DNA of 64,000 bases. Source: Phialophora verrucosa (lineage: Eukaryota > Ascomycota > Eurotiomycetes > Chaetothyriales > Herpotrichiellaceae). Under the pieces are notes generated by a model. It saw only the letters and a list, made by a program, of their open reading frames with translations, was not told the DNA's origin and did no database searches. A program made the position numbers and the translations under genes. Below are positions 30,083 through 43,588 of the stretch, in pieces (position 1 is the stretch's first letter; every line of letters begins with the position of its first letter). The stretch is from assembly GCA_002099365.1 (NCBI GenBank), contig MSED01000008.1, positions 1,302,001-1,366,000 of the forward strand. Direction: 5' to 3'.

Positions 30083-31768
30083 ATGGCCACCTCAAGCATC
30101 GTGGCTCTTTTGGCGGTAGTTCCGCTTTTGCCTTTCATACTTATCTTGCTGGTTCAACTGTGCCTGCGCGCTCTCGGCTGGCACCTACAGGCAAATGCTA
30201 GAGAGAGGAAGGCCGCAATCGTTACACGCGTCGAGGCCGAGAGAGCAGCCGTCACAGAAGATCGACGTTCAGAGGAAGCGGATGACGGGTGGGAAAAGAT
30301 CGAGAAGACTGGAACAGCTGAGAATGGCAAACCTCTTCTTCTGGATGACTGGAAAGGCGTCGTCGGCTTTTTCCATCCCTTCTGGTGAGTCTCGTCGCCT
30401 ATTAACTGAGGCCAGGCAGGATCTGACTTCTGCAGCAATGCTGGCGGAGGAGGTGAAAGAGTGCTCTGGGCTGCCATAGCCGCCACTCAGAGACGGTGGC
30501 CCAATGCCATATGCGCCGTCTATACAGGTGACCACGACATCGAGAGAGGGGCAGTGGTCACGGCTGTCAGGAAACGCTTCGACATCGCTCTTCAAGAGCA
30601 CTCCTTAGTCTTCCTATACCTATCGAAGCGTGATTTTGTTCTTGCCAGCAACTACCCCTACGTTACGTTATTGGGCCAGTCGTTGGGATCTTTGATCTTA
30701 GCATATGACGCCTTTCAGCTTCTGGTTCCGGACATCTTCATCGACACTATGGGCTATGCGTTTGCCCTTGCCTTCTGCAGATACCTATTTCCGAAAGTAC
30801 CGACTGCCGCCTACGTTCATTATCCTACCATCTCAACCGACATGCTTGAGAGCCTTGATGACACGACTGGTGATAGGGGCATTCACTCCGGTGCCGGGAG
30901 GGGTCTGAAGGGTAGAGTGAAGAGGTACTACTGGCACGCCTTTGCGAAGCTGTATGGCTTTGTAGGCCGGCAAATCGATGTTGTCATGTGCAACTCTACC
31001 TGGACACAAGGTCATATACGACAACTATGGAAACCCAAAAGAGCATCTCCATCTTTCGCCACCATCGTCTACCCACCTTGCCCTGTAGAGGAACTAGAAA
31101 AGAAGATCCAGTTAACCCCGGAAGATGAGAAACAGCGAGAAAATATTGTTCTGTATATCGCCCAGTTTCGACCGGAGAAAAACCATTCTCTCATCCTTCG
31201 AGCTTTCGCCAAATTCTACCATGCGGCAAATGACAAGCCTAAACTGGTTTTAATCGGATCCGTCAGAAGCAACACGCCAGACGAGAAGCACGTTTACAAC
31301 CTCCGCCTCGAGGCACGAGAGCTTAAGATCCAGGACGCCACGACTTTCATCTGTGACGCCCCTTTCTCGGTGATCCTCGACTACCTGAGGAAATCCAGTA
31401 TTGGTACAAATGGCATGTACGCTGAGCATTTTGGGATCGGAAATGTCGAGGGACTAGCAGCGGGACTGGTCCCAGTGGTGCATAACAGCGGCGGGCCCAA
31501 GCTGGACATCGTGGTGCCTTTCCAGGGTCTGCCCATCGGCTTTCTGGCCGAAACCGCTGGTGAGTATGCTGCTGCATTTGCTCGCGTGGCAGCAATGAGC
31601 GCACAAGAGAGGCTTGAAATGAGATTGAGAGGTCGAGCCAGTACGAAGCGATTCACCGAGGAAGCTTTTGCCAGGAAATGGGTGGCACAAATGGAGACCT
31701 TGTTCGGGCTGCAGAAGTCCGGAAAAGTCAAGCTCGTTTCTCACCTGGAGAAGACTGATGTCCTATGA
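30083..31768 (+). CDS. ALG11: GDP-Man:Man3GlcNAc2-PP-dolichol alpha-1,2-mannosyltransferase
   Basis: ER enzyme that adds the fourth and fifth mannose to the lipid-linked oligosaccharide on the cytosolic face before flipping, in N-glycosylation. Two exons, 30083-30384 and 30436-31768, with a 51-nt intron that splits the signature FFHPFC/NAGGGGERVLWAAI; the product has 544 residues. There is an N-terminal membrane anchor (about 5-30). The GT4 features are clear: IAQFRPEKNHSLILRAF, and the nucleotide-sugar motif EHFGIGNVEGLAAGLVPVVH with the E-x7-E pattern. VHYPTISTDML is typical of Alg11. The frame is only continuous with the intron removed. Confidence 0.95.
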
Positions 31769-32111
31769 TTGCTACAACAATGATACCCTGTTGGCTCTTT
31801 GCCAGATCTCTTTCTGAACAATGATTTGTTTTCGAGGGGATGCGAACTTGCCCAGAACCCGTCTGACCTTCTCCATCAGGACATGCTGGCTGAAGGCTCC
31901 GAGGATTCTCCGACCGCTCTTCGCCACAGCCTCTCAGCCTTACCTTTGAGTTGCCTCAAGTCGCAATTCAGGTCTTTGGTCACTTTTGCTCTTTGACAAG
32001 CCTCCACGCCCAGAACTCCCCTTGTTCATATAGATCTCCCGCCCCTCACGCAAGAACGGACTTCCTTATTCTCTTTCCCCCAGCACTTAAGTTATCTTGC
32101 GGTCATCCATC
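31769..32111. other. Intergenic: ALG11 3' flank and UBC9 promoter
   Basis: The last 100 bases are C/T-rich with TTCCCCCAGC before the start codon. No ORF is supported. Confidence 0.4.
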
Positions 32112-32687
32112 ATGTCGCTCTGTCTCAATCGCCTCCAGGAAGAAAGGTACGGATCGCATAGTGGCCGCCTAGTTGCAGTCGCTGATACTGGCTTACAGGA
32201 AGCAATGGCGGAAAGACCATCCCTTTGGCTTTTTCGCCAAACCCGTAAGGGGTGCAAATGGTGTGATTGACCTCAAGAACTGGGAAGTCGGCATACCAGG
32301 AAGAGAGAAGACAATCTGGGAAGGGGGGCTGTTCAAGTTGAACCTCACCTTTCCTGATGAATACCCTACCAAACCTCCAAAATGTACGACACGTCACATG
32401 CGCCTCTGAGAATGGAGAGCTGACCCGTCCTAGGCAAATTCACTCCTCCGCTATTCCACCCTAACGTCTACCCGTCCGGCACCGTCTGTCTCTCGATCCT
32501 GAACGAAGAGGAAGGCTGGAAACCGGCAATCACTATCAAGCAGATCCTCTTGGGCATCCAAGATCTCCTCAACGACCCCAACCCCGAATCGCCCGCACAG
32601 GCTGATGCATACAACCTGTTCAAGAAGGACCGGGCCGCATATGAGAAAAAGATAAAGAGTGTCGTCAAGGAAAACCCCGCACCTTGA
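32112..32687 (+). CDS. UBC9: SUMO-conjugating enzyme E2
   Basis: E2 of the SUMO pathway; accepts SUMO from Aos1-Uba2 and transfers it to target lysines, mainly in the nucleus. Three exons, 32112-32146, 32199-32383 and 32434-32687, with introns of 52 and 50 nt. The 157-residue product is the same size as fission-yeast Ubc9. It begins [20 protein letters not shown] and has the Ubc9 stretch [20 protein letters not shown]. The active-site Cys92 lies in [15 protein letters not shown], followed by [18 protein letters not shown]. The catalytic Cys and the basic N-terminal helix that binds SUMO are present. Confidence 0.97.
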
Positions 32688-33709
32688 GATTGCAGGGCCA
32701 TACCGAAGTGGGTTTGCGACAAGCATTAGTGAGAGAATGATGAACTGGCACGCAGTCGACAAGCGATATTGCGACCAATGATGAGCATGTGGATTTCAAG
32801 CGCGGCGTCTGGCAACGGACGTGAATCACAGTAGCAGTTTACAGGCGGGGATATTGTGGAAGATTCGGGCTAGAGGCTATGAAGAGTGCAGTTTGCAGAT
32901 GGAGTTAGCAGGAGGGCAGAGGGACAGGAGCCACGGTCTACACTCCACGTGTTCCTTTTCGTCAGCCGGAAGATGAGCCTTTTTCTCAAAGGCTTTGCTT
33001 CTGTGGATTCGTGCTTGGTTGGGCATTCCTGCATGGGTAAAGACCACAGGTCGATCTTGCCTCTGGGGTGTTTTGAAGGAGTCCGATCGTAACCCCCACG
33101 CTAAAGGGACCAGCCACGCTCGAGGGGCTGAACAAGAAAGTGCGGGGACGGATATATGCATCTCATGATAGGCATTCGGTCAGGTCCAGCACGAGTCAAA
33201 GAACCAACAGGCGTTTCTTCCCACCACTAATCTTCGGCTTCTTATGTGATACTCGTAATAAGGGGAGGTCGCGTGCCGAAAATCGGGCTCCTCCTCCCTC
33301 GGGATGCGCGGCGGGCCAGGCACGAAAACCCCAATTCTTCTTGCACGTTGCTCGAAATCAAATTACAGCACCACTCACTGGCCGGTGCAGTGAATGGCGA
33401 AGTAAAGAGGGGTCGAACCTTACTTAATGGCCCTTCAGATCCGCTGCTTGTCATGGCTAGCCTCATCACTTTGCCTCTTATCTGTTCCCGAAGTCAAAGT
33501 GAGGTCCGGTGGGAAGTCAAGGTGAGGGCTGAGCCAAAGTGCGTCTCAACCAAATCCTCGACAGAGAGCACAGTCGACGAGGTTCAACCGAGACGTCTGC
33601 AATCCCGAGGAATTTTGTCATAGTCAGATCGGTGGGTGGAAAGTCTCGTCAACTAAAAAGTCAGCGGCGTTCACTCATGTGAGCAGCCCGATATTTTCAG
33701 CCCTCATAT
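32688..33709. other. Intergenic: UBC9 3' flank and distal asparagine synthetase promoter
   Basis: About 1 kb without a supported ORF. It contains one CACGTG E-box near 32946. A GGTTCGACCCC stretch on the minus strand (33409-33419) resembles a tRNA B-box but has no A-box and its arms do not pair. Confidence 0.4.
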
Positions 33710-33716
33710 TGAGTCA
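33710..33716 (+). promoter_or_regulatory. Gcn4/CpcA-type binding site (TGAGTCA)
   Basis: Exact TGASTCA site 184 bases before the asparagine synthetase ATG. Gcn4/Cpc1/CpcA binds this site under amino-acid starvation. A second sequence (TGACTCA) occurs inside the gene's first intron, next to the branch region, where it may be incidental. Confidence 0.6.
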
Positions 33717-33899
33717 TCCCACGCTCATCGTTTTGCCTCGAAATTTTGGGCCCGAGCGTGGAACTGCTTTTTATTTCCTCCCACGCCCACGCCGCCACAC
33801 TCCTTTCACCTCTTGCATACCTCTTCACACCCTTCCTCCTGTTGCAAGACCGAGCAAGCAGAACGTCGTGGGCAGCAGCGTGGGAAATCGTGGGCAGTC

Positions 33900-35782
33900 A
33901 TGTGTGGAATCTTTGCCTGCCACGGGTGAGTGATGCACTTCGTTCCTGGATCCCGAGCCCTGTCCGAGATCGACGCATTCTCAAAAAGTACGACCTACTG
34001 ACTCAATTTGCTCCCAGTCATCCGTCGATTGCAGCCTTCAAGACCACTGCTCTTCAGTGCGTCAAATGCCTGCGACACCGTGGCCCTGACTGGTCTGGAA
34101 ACTGGTCTGGGAATAACACCATCCTCTGCCATGAACGCCTCAGTATAGTGGGAGTGGACAGCGGGGCGCAACCTCTGGTCAATGATGAAGGGACGATTGC
34201 CTTGGCCGTCAATGGCGAAATCTACAACCACAGAATCCTACGCAAGCAGTTGAAGGTCCCCTACAGCTTCAAGACCAACAGCGATTGTGAAGTCATAATT
34301 CCTCTCTACCAGGAATATGACACAGATGCTCCCAAGCACTTGGATGGCATGTTTTCCTTTGTTCTCTATGACAAAGAGCAAGATCGCACAATCGCCGCAC
34401 GGGATCCCATCGGCATCACCTCGTTCTATCTCGGTCGATCGAGCCAGACCCCGGGCGCAGTCTTTTTTGCTTCCGAGTTGAAAGCCCTTGCCCCGGTGTG
34501 CGACAACATCATCTCATTCCCACCCGGCCACGTCTATGACTCTAAAACGGACAAGCTCACCCGATATTTTGAGCCGACATGGTGGGATCCCGCCAGAGTC
34601 CCCTCCACGCCTGTGGACTACAAGCTGATAAGAAAGACGCTGGAAAAGTCGGTGCTCAAGCGGCTGATGGCTGAAGTGCCATATGGTGTGCTGCTGTCTG
34701 GCGGCCTCGACTCGAGCTTGACGGCCTCGATCGCTCAACGGGAGTCTTTGCGCCAGCAAACGATTCTCAAGCGTCGGAGCCAAACCAATGGCGTCAATGG
34801 CCATGTCAACGGCGAGGTCAATGGCGAACCAAATGGATACCACACACCTGAGACCGGTACCAAACTAGTGGGTATCGATGATGATGATGAGCTGTCAACA
34901 GTAACTTTCCTCCCTCAGTTGCACTCATTCTCCATCGGTCTGCCAGATGCACCCGATACCAAAGCAGCGATTGAAGTCGCCAAATTCTTGGGAACCAAGC
35001 ACCATGACTTTACGTTTACCATTCAAGAAGGACTTGATGCACTATCAGACGTCATCTATCACCTGGAAACCTACGACGTCACAACCATTCGTGCATCTAC
35101 ACCTATGTACCTGCTGTCAAGGAAAATCAAAGCCTTGGGCGTTAAGATGGTCCTGAGCGGCGAAGGTAGCGACGAAATCTTTGGAGGTTATTTGTACTTC
35201 CACGCCGCTCCAAACAAGGAGGAGTTCCATAAAGAGACCATCAGAAGGGTCAAGAACCTCCACCTGGCCGACTGTCTGCGCGCGAACAAATCCACCTCGG
35301 CGTGGGGTGTCGAAGCTCGTGTCCCGTTCTTGGACAAGCAATTTCTCGAGGTCTCGATGAACATTGATCCGGCAGAGAAGATGATCACCAAGGGCCGAAT
35401 TGAGAAGTACATCCTGCGGAAGGCGTTTGATACCTCCGACGAACCTGATACCAAGCCCTACCTGCCGGATCATATCTTGTGGCGTCAGAAGGAGCAATTC
35501 AGCGATGGCGTGGGCTACGGCTGGATCGATGCGCTGAAGGATCACGCTGAGATGAACGTGACGGATGAGATGATGGCAAACCCGAAGGATGAATGGCGCG
35601 ATGATGTACCGACTAGCAAGGAGGCGTACTGGTATCGGCTGATGTTTGATGAACATTTCCCGCCATACTGTGCATCGACCGTCATGAGGTGGACGCCAAC
35701 CTGGTCCAAACAGTCGGATCCCAGCGGACGAGCCATTGCCACTCATGTCGCGAGGTATTCGGAAGATGAAGCCGGCTCATGA
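33900..35782 (+). CDS. ASN1: Asparagine synthetase (glutamine-hydrolysing)
   Basis: Makes asparagine from aspartate, ATP and glutamine in the cytosol. Exon 1 is tiny (33900-33925), encoding MCGIFACH plus two bases; after a 92-nt intron exon 2 runs 34018-35782. The product has 596 residues. Cys2 is the N-terminal nucleophile of the glutaminase domain, and [11 protein letters not shown] and [16 protein letters not shown] follow. The synthetase domain has the PP-loop SGGLDSS at 236-242, then [16 protein letters not shown] and the conserved region [19 protein letters not shown]. Between the PP-loop and the rest of the domain is a low-complexity insert of Asn-Gly repeats (about 264-290). The long upstream-open frame before 33900 is not coding, since all family members start MCGI. 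Confidence 0.96.
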
Positions 35783-36140
35783 GCATAGCTAGCGTACCGT
35801 GCGCAAGTTCGTTGTTGGCGGCATTGGCTGGAGTTGGCTGGATTAGTGAGGAGGATACTTGAGAACTCTCTTTGGCAGACGAACTCTGATGAAGCTGGGA
35901 TACACCGCGGGAGGATTATATGCTGTTCCACATCTGACCTAGCTGTGAAAAGCATTCAATGGATTCTCTAAAAGCTATATTCTGGCTGATACTTGTTATC
36001 GCCCTCCAGAATAATTCATGGTACATACATAGTGCAATGCAACAATGAGTATACTGTGTACCGCATCCCCTGAGAATGCCCCGTAACCGAAGGGTAACTC
36101 GCCCGAAGACTGAGTCCACCTCCCTCGAGGTCTGCCTGTG
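35783..36140. other. Intergenic: asparagine synthetase 3' flank and distal porin promoter
   Basis: No supported ORF or RNA. Somewhat A/T-richer around 35960-36060 than the neighbours. Confidence 0.4.
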
Positions 36141-36150
36141 ATTGGCCAAT
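36141..36150. promoter_or_regulatory. Palindromic double CCAAT box (ATTGGCCAAT)
   Basis: Two CCAAT boxes head to head with no spacer, 161 bases before the porin ATG. CCAAT is the site of the Hap2/3/5 (CBC) complex, which in yeasts and aspergilli acts on many mitochondrial genes. Confidence 0.55.
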
Positions 36151-36310
36151 GCAGCTGCTGCGACCACTGCCAAACAACTCCGAACCATTTTCTTCGCAGC
36201 TCCAAACTTCACTTGCGAGTCTGTTGCTGTTTCGCTTTCTCAATCGTTCCCCCTTCTCGGTACCCTCTACCTACATTCCTCCGTAGACCTCGCACTCCAG
36301 ATCGCCCATC

Positions 36311-37495
36311 ATGCCTGGCATTCCGGTTCCTTTCAGCGACATCGCTAAGCCCGCCAACGATGTGAGATGCCCAGTCGAGTCCATCCGACTTCGACGGGAT
36401 TCTCCTGCTAACATGGCAACTTTCTCTGCAGCTCCTCAACAAGGATTTCTACCATACTACCGCCGCCAACCTCGAGGTCAAGTCCAAGGCACCAAACGGC
36501 GTAGTGTAAGAAGCTTCTTCACGCCTCGAGATTGAACCAGTGTCTGATCCAAAGCGTCTTGTTGCAGCTTCAACGTCAAGGGCAAATCCGCGCACGATGG
36601 TCCCATCTCTGGCTCGGTGAGCACCACGATAACAAGAGACCAATTAAGAATATCACATGTTAACGGCCAGGGAAAGATCGAAGGGAAATACACCGACAAG
36701 GCAACTGGTAAGACGCCCTTTGCTCAATCGTCCGGATCAACTCCGAGGTGCTGACGAGTATCGACAGGTCTCGCCCTCACCCAAACCTGGACCACCTCCA
36801 ACAGCCTCGACACCAAACTCGAACTTGAAGACAACATCACCAAGGGCCTCAAAGCCGAAGTCCTGACAAACTATCTGCCTGCGAAGTCCACTTATGGCGG
36901 CAAGCTGAACCTCTTCTACAAGCAACCAAACATCCACACCCGCCTGTTCACGGACCTGTTCAAGGGCCCCACCGCCAGTTTCGATGTCACGCTCGGGCAT
37001 GAGGGATTCCTCATCGGTGCAGAGGGAGGATATGACGTTGGCAAGGCCGCAATCACCAAGTACGCGCTTGCCGCGGGATACTCGCAGGGGTCATATGCGG
37101 CCGCCATCACGGCGACGAACAACCTAACCGTCTTCGCCGCGAGTTACTACCACAAGGTCAACACCGAAGTCGAGGCAGGTGCAAAGGCGACTTGGGACAG
37201 CACATCCGGAAGCAATGTCGGTTTGGAGGTTGCGACCAAGTATAAGCTTGATCCCAGCTCTTTCGCAAAGGTAAGCCGTAAACAACTCCACCTCGCCTCG
37301 CCTTTTATGCAATGCAAGTACTGATGCAGATACGTGTGCATATAGGCCAAGATCAACGACCGTGGCATCGCCGCTCTGGCGTACAATGTTAAGCTCGGCA
37401 CCGGCGTAACTCTCGGCCTAGGCGCATCGCTCGACACGCAGAACCTCAACCAGGCGGCCCACAAGGTTGGGGCAAGCTTCACATTCGAGGGATAG
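36311..37495 (+). CDS. POR1: Mitochondrial outer-membrane porin (VDAC)
   Basis: Beta-barrel voltage-dependent anion channel for metabolites and nucleotides. Six exons: 36311-36361, 36432-36505, 36568-36616, 36671-36707, 36768-37270 and 37346-37495; introns are 70, 62, 54, 60 and 75 nt. They splice to 287 residues, close to the usual 283. The N-terminal helix reads MPGIPVPFSDIAKPANDLLNKDFYHT, and KYTDKATGLALTQTW crosses the exon 4/5 junction. The eukaryotic porin region GYDVGKAAITKYALAAGYSQG and the final strand ending GASFTFEG are present. Exons of 37-74 nt at the front and a large fifth exon follow the intron-rich pattern of fungal porin genes. Confidence 0.95.
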
Positions 37496-38041
37496 ATCAC
37501 CAGTCTGAAGATACCCTGGGAGTGATTTGGTGCGATATGTGAGCGCGTGAGCGAAGGGTGGTGTCCACTTGTCAATTCGCATCGCAGCAAGAATCCCATC
37601 CATGTAGAATGTAGTAGGCAGAGGGGAGAGCACAACTCCGTGCCGTTTGCATGTACAGAAGACCCTTCAAAGCTAGAGCGAACTAAACATGGAGCGCGAC
37701 AGATATTTCCGGCCTAATTGTTTTGTCTTCCGCTTATAAGCCATCCTATGTCTTCGGAAGGGAATTCTTCTGATGGACAAGCGTGATTTTGCCGATCGAG
37801 GCGAGGAAGCCTTGTAAAGGTTATTCATTCTAGATATGGTGTACACTTCGAACGTGTTGGGTAAAGTTTGGCTATTGGATCTAAACCAACGACGGGAATG
37901 ATTCGCTGCGTCTCATGTATGTCCTGTCTGTCTCTATGGCCTTCGTCTACACACCGGGCGTAAGGCCGCTCAGGTCCCGGGTTCTGCATGCGGTCGACCG
38001 AGTCCGCGGAAGGGGCATCACCACCAGCAGGGGGTGTATTG
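37496..38041. other. Convergent intergenic region porin / J-protein
   Basis: 546 bases of 3' flanks; no supported gene or repeat. Confidence 0.4.
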
Positions 38042-38956
38042 CTAACCTTTCGTCCACTCGTTCTTCACGGAATCCCTTCTACTACCGTCTGCGCGAGTCA
38101 AGCCGCCCCCACCGGGGGTGCTGGCCATCTTTAAGATGAGAGTGCCGGCGCCAACGCTCAGAGCGATGATGCCGCTGACGACAATGAACCTGGCCCAGAA
38201 GTTGTCTTCCTCGACGGCAGCCTGTGCGGCTGCGAGTTCCGCCTGCCGTCGGTTCATGCGCCGATAGTCCTCATGTGTCTGGGTCTTGTATGTCGGTCGA
38301 GAATCGAATGTTGCATTGGGATCGTCGGAGAAGGCGCCCGCATCGAATGTCCCACCCGGATACTCCTGGCCTGCAGCTGCTTGGTGGGCGCGGGCTTGAG
38401 CTTCGTGCTGTGTCCTCGCGGAAGCGCCGCCATGCGCATAGAACGAGGGCGGAGGTCCCTTGAACACGCTCCGTCTCTTGCTCAGTCCCGAGGCCGGTCT
38501 GTGGCCCGCGTACGTCCCCGACCTGCTGCCGCCACTGTGGTGTCGGCCGTGCCGCTCGTGCTGCTGTTGTGCGCGCATGACATCTCTGTCGTAACGTTTT
38601 CTTTTCTCCGGGTCTGCGAGAACCGAGTAACTCTCGCTGATCTGCGCGAAGCGGTCGGCAGCTTGGGGGTCCTTGCGGTTCACGTCCGGGTGGGTTTCCT
38701 TGGACAGGATGTAGAACTGCCGCTTTAGGTCTGCTTTGGTGGCGTGCATGGGGAGTTTGAGCACTTCATAATGGTTCCGAGGTGCGTTACCGGTCTGTTC
38801 GAGGTGGAGAGTGTGGGAGAAGGAACGGCGACCTCGTGTCCGAGAGACGCATGTTGAGGTGGTCGTGGTGGTGGTGGCGAAGGGTAGGGTCGCGTGAGTG
38901 AACCGAGGGAGGGGATGTGCGAGGGACAGGGAGATGGAGGCTGGGCGAAGGATCAT
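38042..38956 (-). CDS. Mitochondrial DnaJ-domain protein with C-terminal membrane segment
   Basis: Class C J-protein of 304 residues, no intron. The first 50 residues are basic and Ser/Thr-rich and end RRSFSHTLH, consistent with mitochondrial targeting. The J-domain covers about 62-125: HYEVLKLPMHATKADLKRQF, the HPD motif at 89-91 (needed to stimulate Hsp70), and SYSVLADPEKRKRYDRD. There is no G/F-rich stretch or zinc finger. A Gly/Ala/Gln-rich middle is followed by one transmembrane helix (about 256-276) and a basic tail. It resembles fungal inner-membrane J-proteins of unknown client. Start ATG at 38956. Confidence 0.9.
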   Translation of the reverse strand: MILRPASISLSLAHPLPRFTHATLPFATTTTTTSTCVSRTRGRRSFSHTLHLEQTGNAPRNHYEVLKLPMHATKADLKRQFYILSKETHPDVNRKDPQAADRFAQISESYSVLADPEKRKRYDRDVMRAQQQHERHGRHHSGGSRSGTYAGHRPASGLSKRRSVFKGPPPSFYAHGGASARTQHEAQARAHQAAAGQEYPGGTFDAGAFSDDPNATFDSRPTYKTQTHEDYRRMNRRQAELAAAQAAVEEDNFWARFIVVSGIIALSVGAGTLILKMASTPGGGGLTRADGSRRDSVKNEWTKG

Positions 38957-40605
<1,649 letters not shown>

Positions 40606-41135
40606 TGCTTTGAAACAGTTGTCATAATCGTGGTTCAATCCGCCTGCAGCAGAATGCAATGGTTCAGCCGTTATACTCTGAGACGCCTATGGGATTTGTC
40701 ACTTGTTACGAGCAACGATATCAAAATGAAAGAATTACATGACCTTCAGAAAGAACCGCTCAGCAAGCATGCAAGGGCTGCGTACACCTGCGAGGCTGGC
40801 CTGTTTTTCTGCAAGGCTGGGACTCGGTTCAGCTTCCTGATTGGTCCACAGCTTGAATTTTTCTGTGACTCCTCCGATGCCCGGAGCGAGCAACATTCAT
40901 GATTCTGGCGGATTAGATCTTTGCCGAAATAATAACATTATATTTGGGATAATCCGCCTCTTGCGAGCCAAGCATCTTCGGTCAAATAATCTCCAAAGCA
41001 CCGGTCAAGTCCCCCTTTAAGACCACTGTTGGAATTAGAGTCACTCCCGCCTTGAAACTTCTTCACATTCGATCAGAGGACTGGTATCTGCGCCGTCATA
41101 TCTCGCCTTGCCTGCTGTCAAGATTGCCTGCCAGC
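40606..41135. other. Intergenic: MetAP2 3' flank and chorismate synthase promoter
   Basis: No supported ORF. Two near-matches to the Gcn4/CpcA site (TGACTCC near 40866; AGAGTCA near 41035) each have one mismatch and are not called. Confidence 0.4.
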
Positions 41136-42470
41136 ATGTCGACTTGGGGCAGCTACTTCCGTGTGACCACCTATGGCGAGTCGCATTGCCGTTCCGTTGG
41201 CTGCATTGTCGACGGGTGTCCTCCTGGGCTCCAACTGACTGAAAATGACATTCAACCGCAAATGACCCGGCGGCGGCCAGGGCAATCAGCACTCACAACG
41301 CCTCGGAATGAAAAGGACCGTGTGGAGATTCATTCGGGGACAGAGTTTGGTGTCACGTTGGGGACACCGATTATGTTGATGGTGAGGAATGAGGATCAAA
41401 GACCGAAGGATTACGGGAGTGGGACTATGGACATGTATCCTCGGCCGAGCCATGCGGATTTCACCTATCTGGAGAAGTACGGGGTCAAGGCAAGCTCAGG
41501 CGGAGGGAGGAGTAGTGCGAGAGAGACGATAGGTAGGGCATCGGCCCCGGCACCACCGTGTCTACATCTCCTAATATGAAACACAGGACGAGTCGCAGCC
41601 GGTGCCATCGCAGAGAAATACTTGTCACTCTCCCATGGAGTTGAGATCGTGGCGTTCGTCTCGTCTGTTGGATCAGAGCACCTCTTCCCGCCTTCAGCAA
41701 CCCATCCATCGCCCGCCACAAATCCAGCCTTCCTATCGCTCATCTCTCGGATCACACGGCAAGACGTCGACTCCTTTGTCCCTGTGCGGTGTCCGGAAAA
41801 GTCGGCTACAGAGCGAATGACGAAGGTGATAGAGAAATTCCGCGATGCATCAGACAGCATTGGCGGCACAGTGACTTGCGTGATTCGCAATTGTCCAATC
41901 GGCCTGGGAGAACCATGCTTCGACAAATTGGAGGCTGAACTGGCACATGCCATGTTGAGCATACCTGCTACGAAAGGGTTCGAAATCGGATCAGGTTTCG
42001 GCGGCTGTGAGGTGCCAGGCTCAGTACACAATGACCCGTTCATTGCCGCTCCCGAAGTCGCTGCGGGCGAACAGACTCCGCAATCGAAGCGAAAATTGAC
42101 AACGAAGACAAATAACTCCGGTGGGATTCAGGGCGGTATTTCGAACGGTCAGGATATCTACTTCCGAGTGGCCTTCAAGCCACCTGCAACCATAGGACAA
42201 GCGCAACAAACGGCGACTTTCGATGGGGAGGACGGCACCCTGGAAGCCAAAGGGCGGCATGACCCCTGCGTTGTCCCGAGGGCTGTCCCGATTGTTGAGG
42301 CTATGTCTGCTTTGGTTCTTATGGATGCTCTACTAGCACAGCAAGCGAGAGAGACCGCTCGAGCGCTCCTTCCGCCTCTTAAGGCTGTGTTGCCAGTGAA
42401 GGGCACCGGGACAACAGCGGATCCTGAGAAAGTATTGAACGGAAGAGCACTCGAAAGTGAACACGCTTGA
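41136..42470 (+). CDS. ARO2: Chorismate synthase
   Basis: Last step of the shikimate pathway: converts 5-enolpyruvylshikimate-3-phosphate to chorismate with reduced FMN. Exons 41136-41532 and 41587-42470 with a 54-nt intron; 426 residues. Signatures: [22 protein letters not shown] at the start, then [19 protein letters not shown]. The FMN/substrate region [23 protein letters not shown] is rebuilt across the splice. [29 protein letters not shown] and [15 protein letters not shown] follow. A short Lys/Thr insert (about 300-312) precedes GGIQGG. Fungal enzymes are usually bifunctional with their own flavin reductase activity. The frame is open upstream of 41136 but not from an ATG. Confidence 0.97.
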
Positions 42471-43588
42471 TAGGGCTAGTGTACAACAGGGTAGGGACCT
42501 TGTCAAGGCAGGCATTGGCAACTGAAAGATCGGGAGGCAAAATCTGCAATAGAGATGATACAGGCTGCCCTTGCTCATTTGGCTCGTCGATGTTAGATTT
42601 CTCCTTTCGTTGTTACGGGCGAAGTCTATGTGCTCTGGTTCAGTGTTGTCGTCAACGAAGCTACTGGGATACCGCTCTGAAGCCTGACCCGACCTTCCTT
42701 GACAGTGGGGTTGTGCCAATGCTGAGCGCGCAGGAAACAGCCGGCGTGTGTTATTCTGGCTTGGCCAAAGTCAACCTGGCGCGTACATTATAAGAAAGTA
42801 CGTACTCGGTACTTGCACACACATGAGCTTGGGTACATCAGGGTCAGTGAAAGGACCACGTGTGATTGTCCATCTTTTCGGGTTGGGGCTTCAGGAGAGG
42901 AGTTTCTCTACCTTCAGCCCACTGGCACCAAAACTGCATCCACTATGCGTAGTGGCCTCGGATCTAGCAGACTGATCCTAGACCCAAATACGAGTACTAA
43001 TTACATTTGCTGCGGCATCCAATCGATCAAGTATTGATTGGTTTCGACTAGCACGATCGAGAAGCGAGAGTCTCTTCACGTGAAGCCAAGCCGACCGATT
43101 TCCCTGGCGTATCTTGGGGCGATGGTTGCCGTGGTGATCAACATAATGGCCGTCGCGCGCCACGTTCTGCACGAGACTGTGGCCACAGATGGCCTTCGAT
43201 GGCGCAAACTTCCTTGTGGCACCGTGAGAAACCGATTGGGTCTGTGAGAAGGTTTAGCAGCCACGCTCGCTAAAGGGACCCTTGATTTGGCAGTGGGTTT
43301 GATGTGGCTGGCAGTGGTTTCACTGTTTACCACTCGCGACCAACCCCGCAAAGATTGCGATTTCCTCTGCCAGCCTCTCCACCCGGTTCTTCTTGAAATC
43401 CTCCTGCGCATTCCTACAACAAGGTCCCACACGTCTGATCTTACTCCTGAGTTTCTGAGAGCAAACAGGTAGACTCCGACGACGAATTCGACAATCTGAA
43501 GGCTTCGGAAGGCCGCAGATGGGTTTGTTTGCCAGCCCGGATGACAATTCGATCCCGACAACTATGACCTGACACCCCCGAACGAGTC
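42471..43588. other. Intergenic: chorismate synthase 3' flank and kelch gene promoter
   Basis: 1.1 kb. It contains an E-box CACGTG near 42858 and one copy (42989-42997) of the nonamer TACGAGTAC, which recurs before ECM33. No supported ORF. Confidence 0.4.

Noticed and set aside
33400..33425. tRNA-like B-box GGTTCGACCCC on the minus strand
   Set aside because: The T-stem pairs only three of five positions and no A-box was found.
33746..33899. Long frame leading into asparagine synthetase
   Set aside because: The enzyme needs Cys as residue 2 (MCGI), which is at 33900; the frame upstream is coincidental and merges through an unspliced intron.
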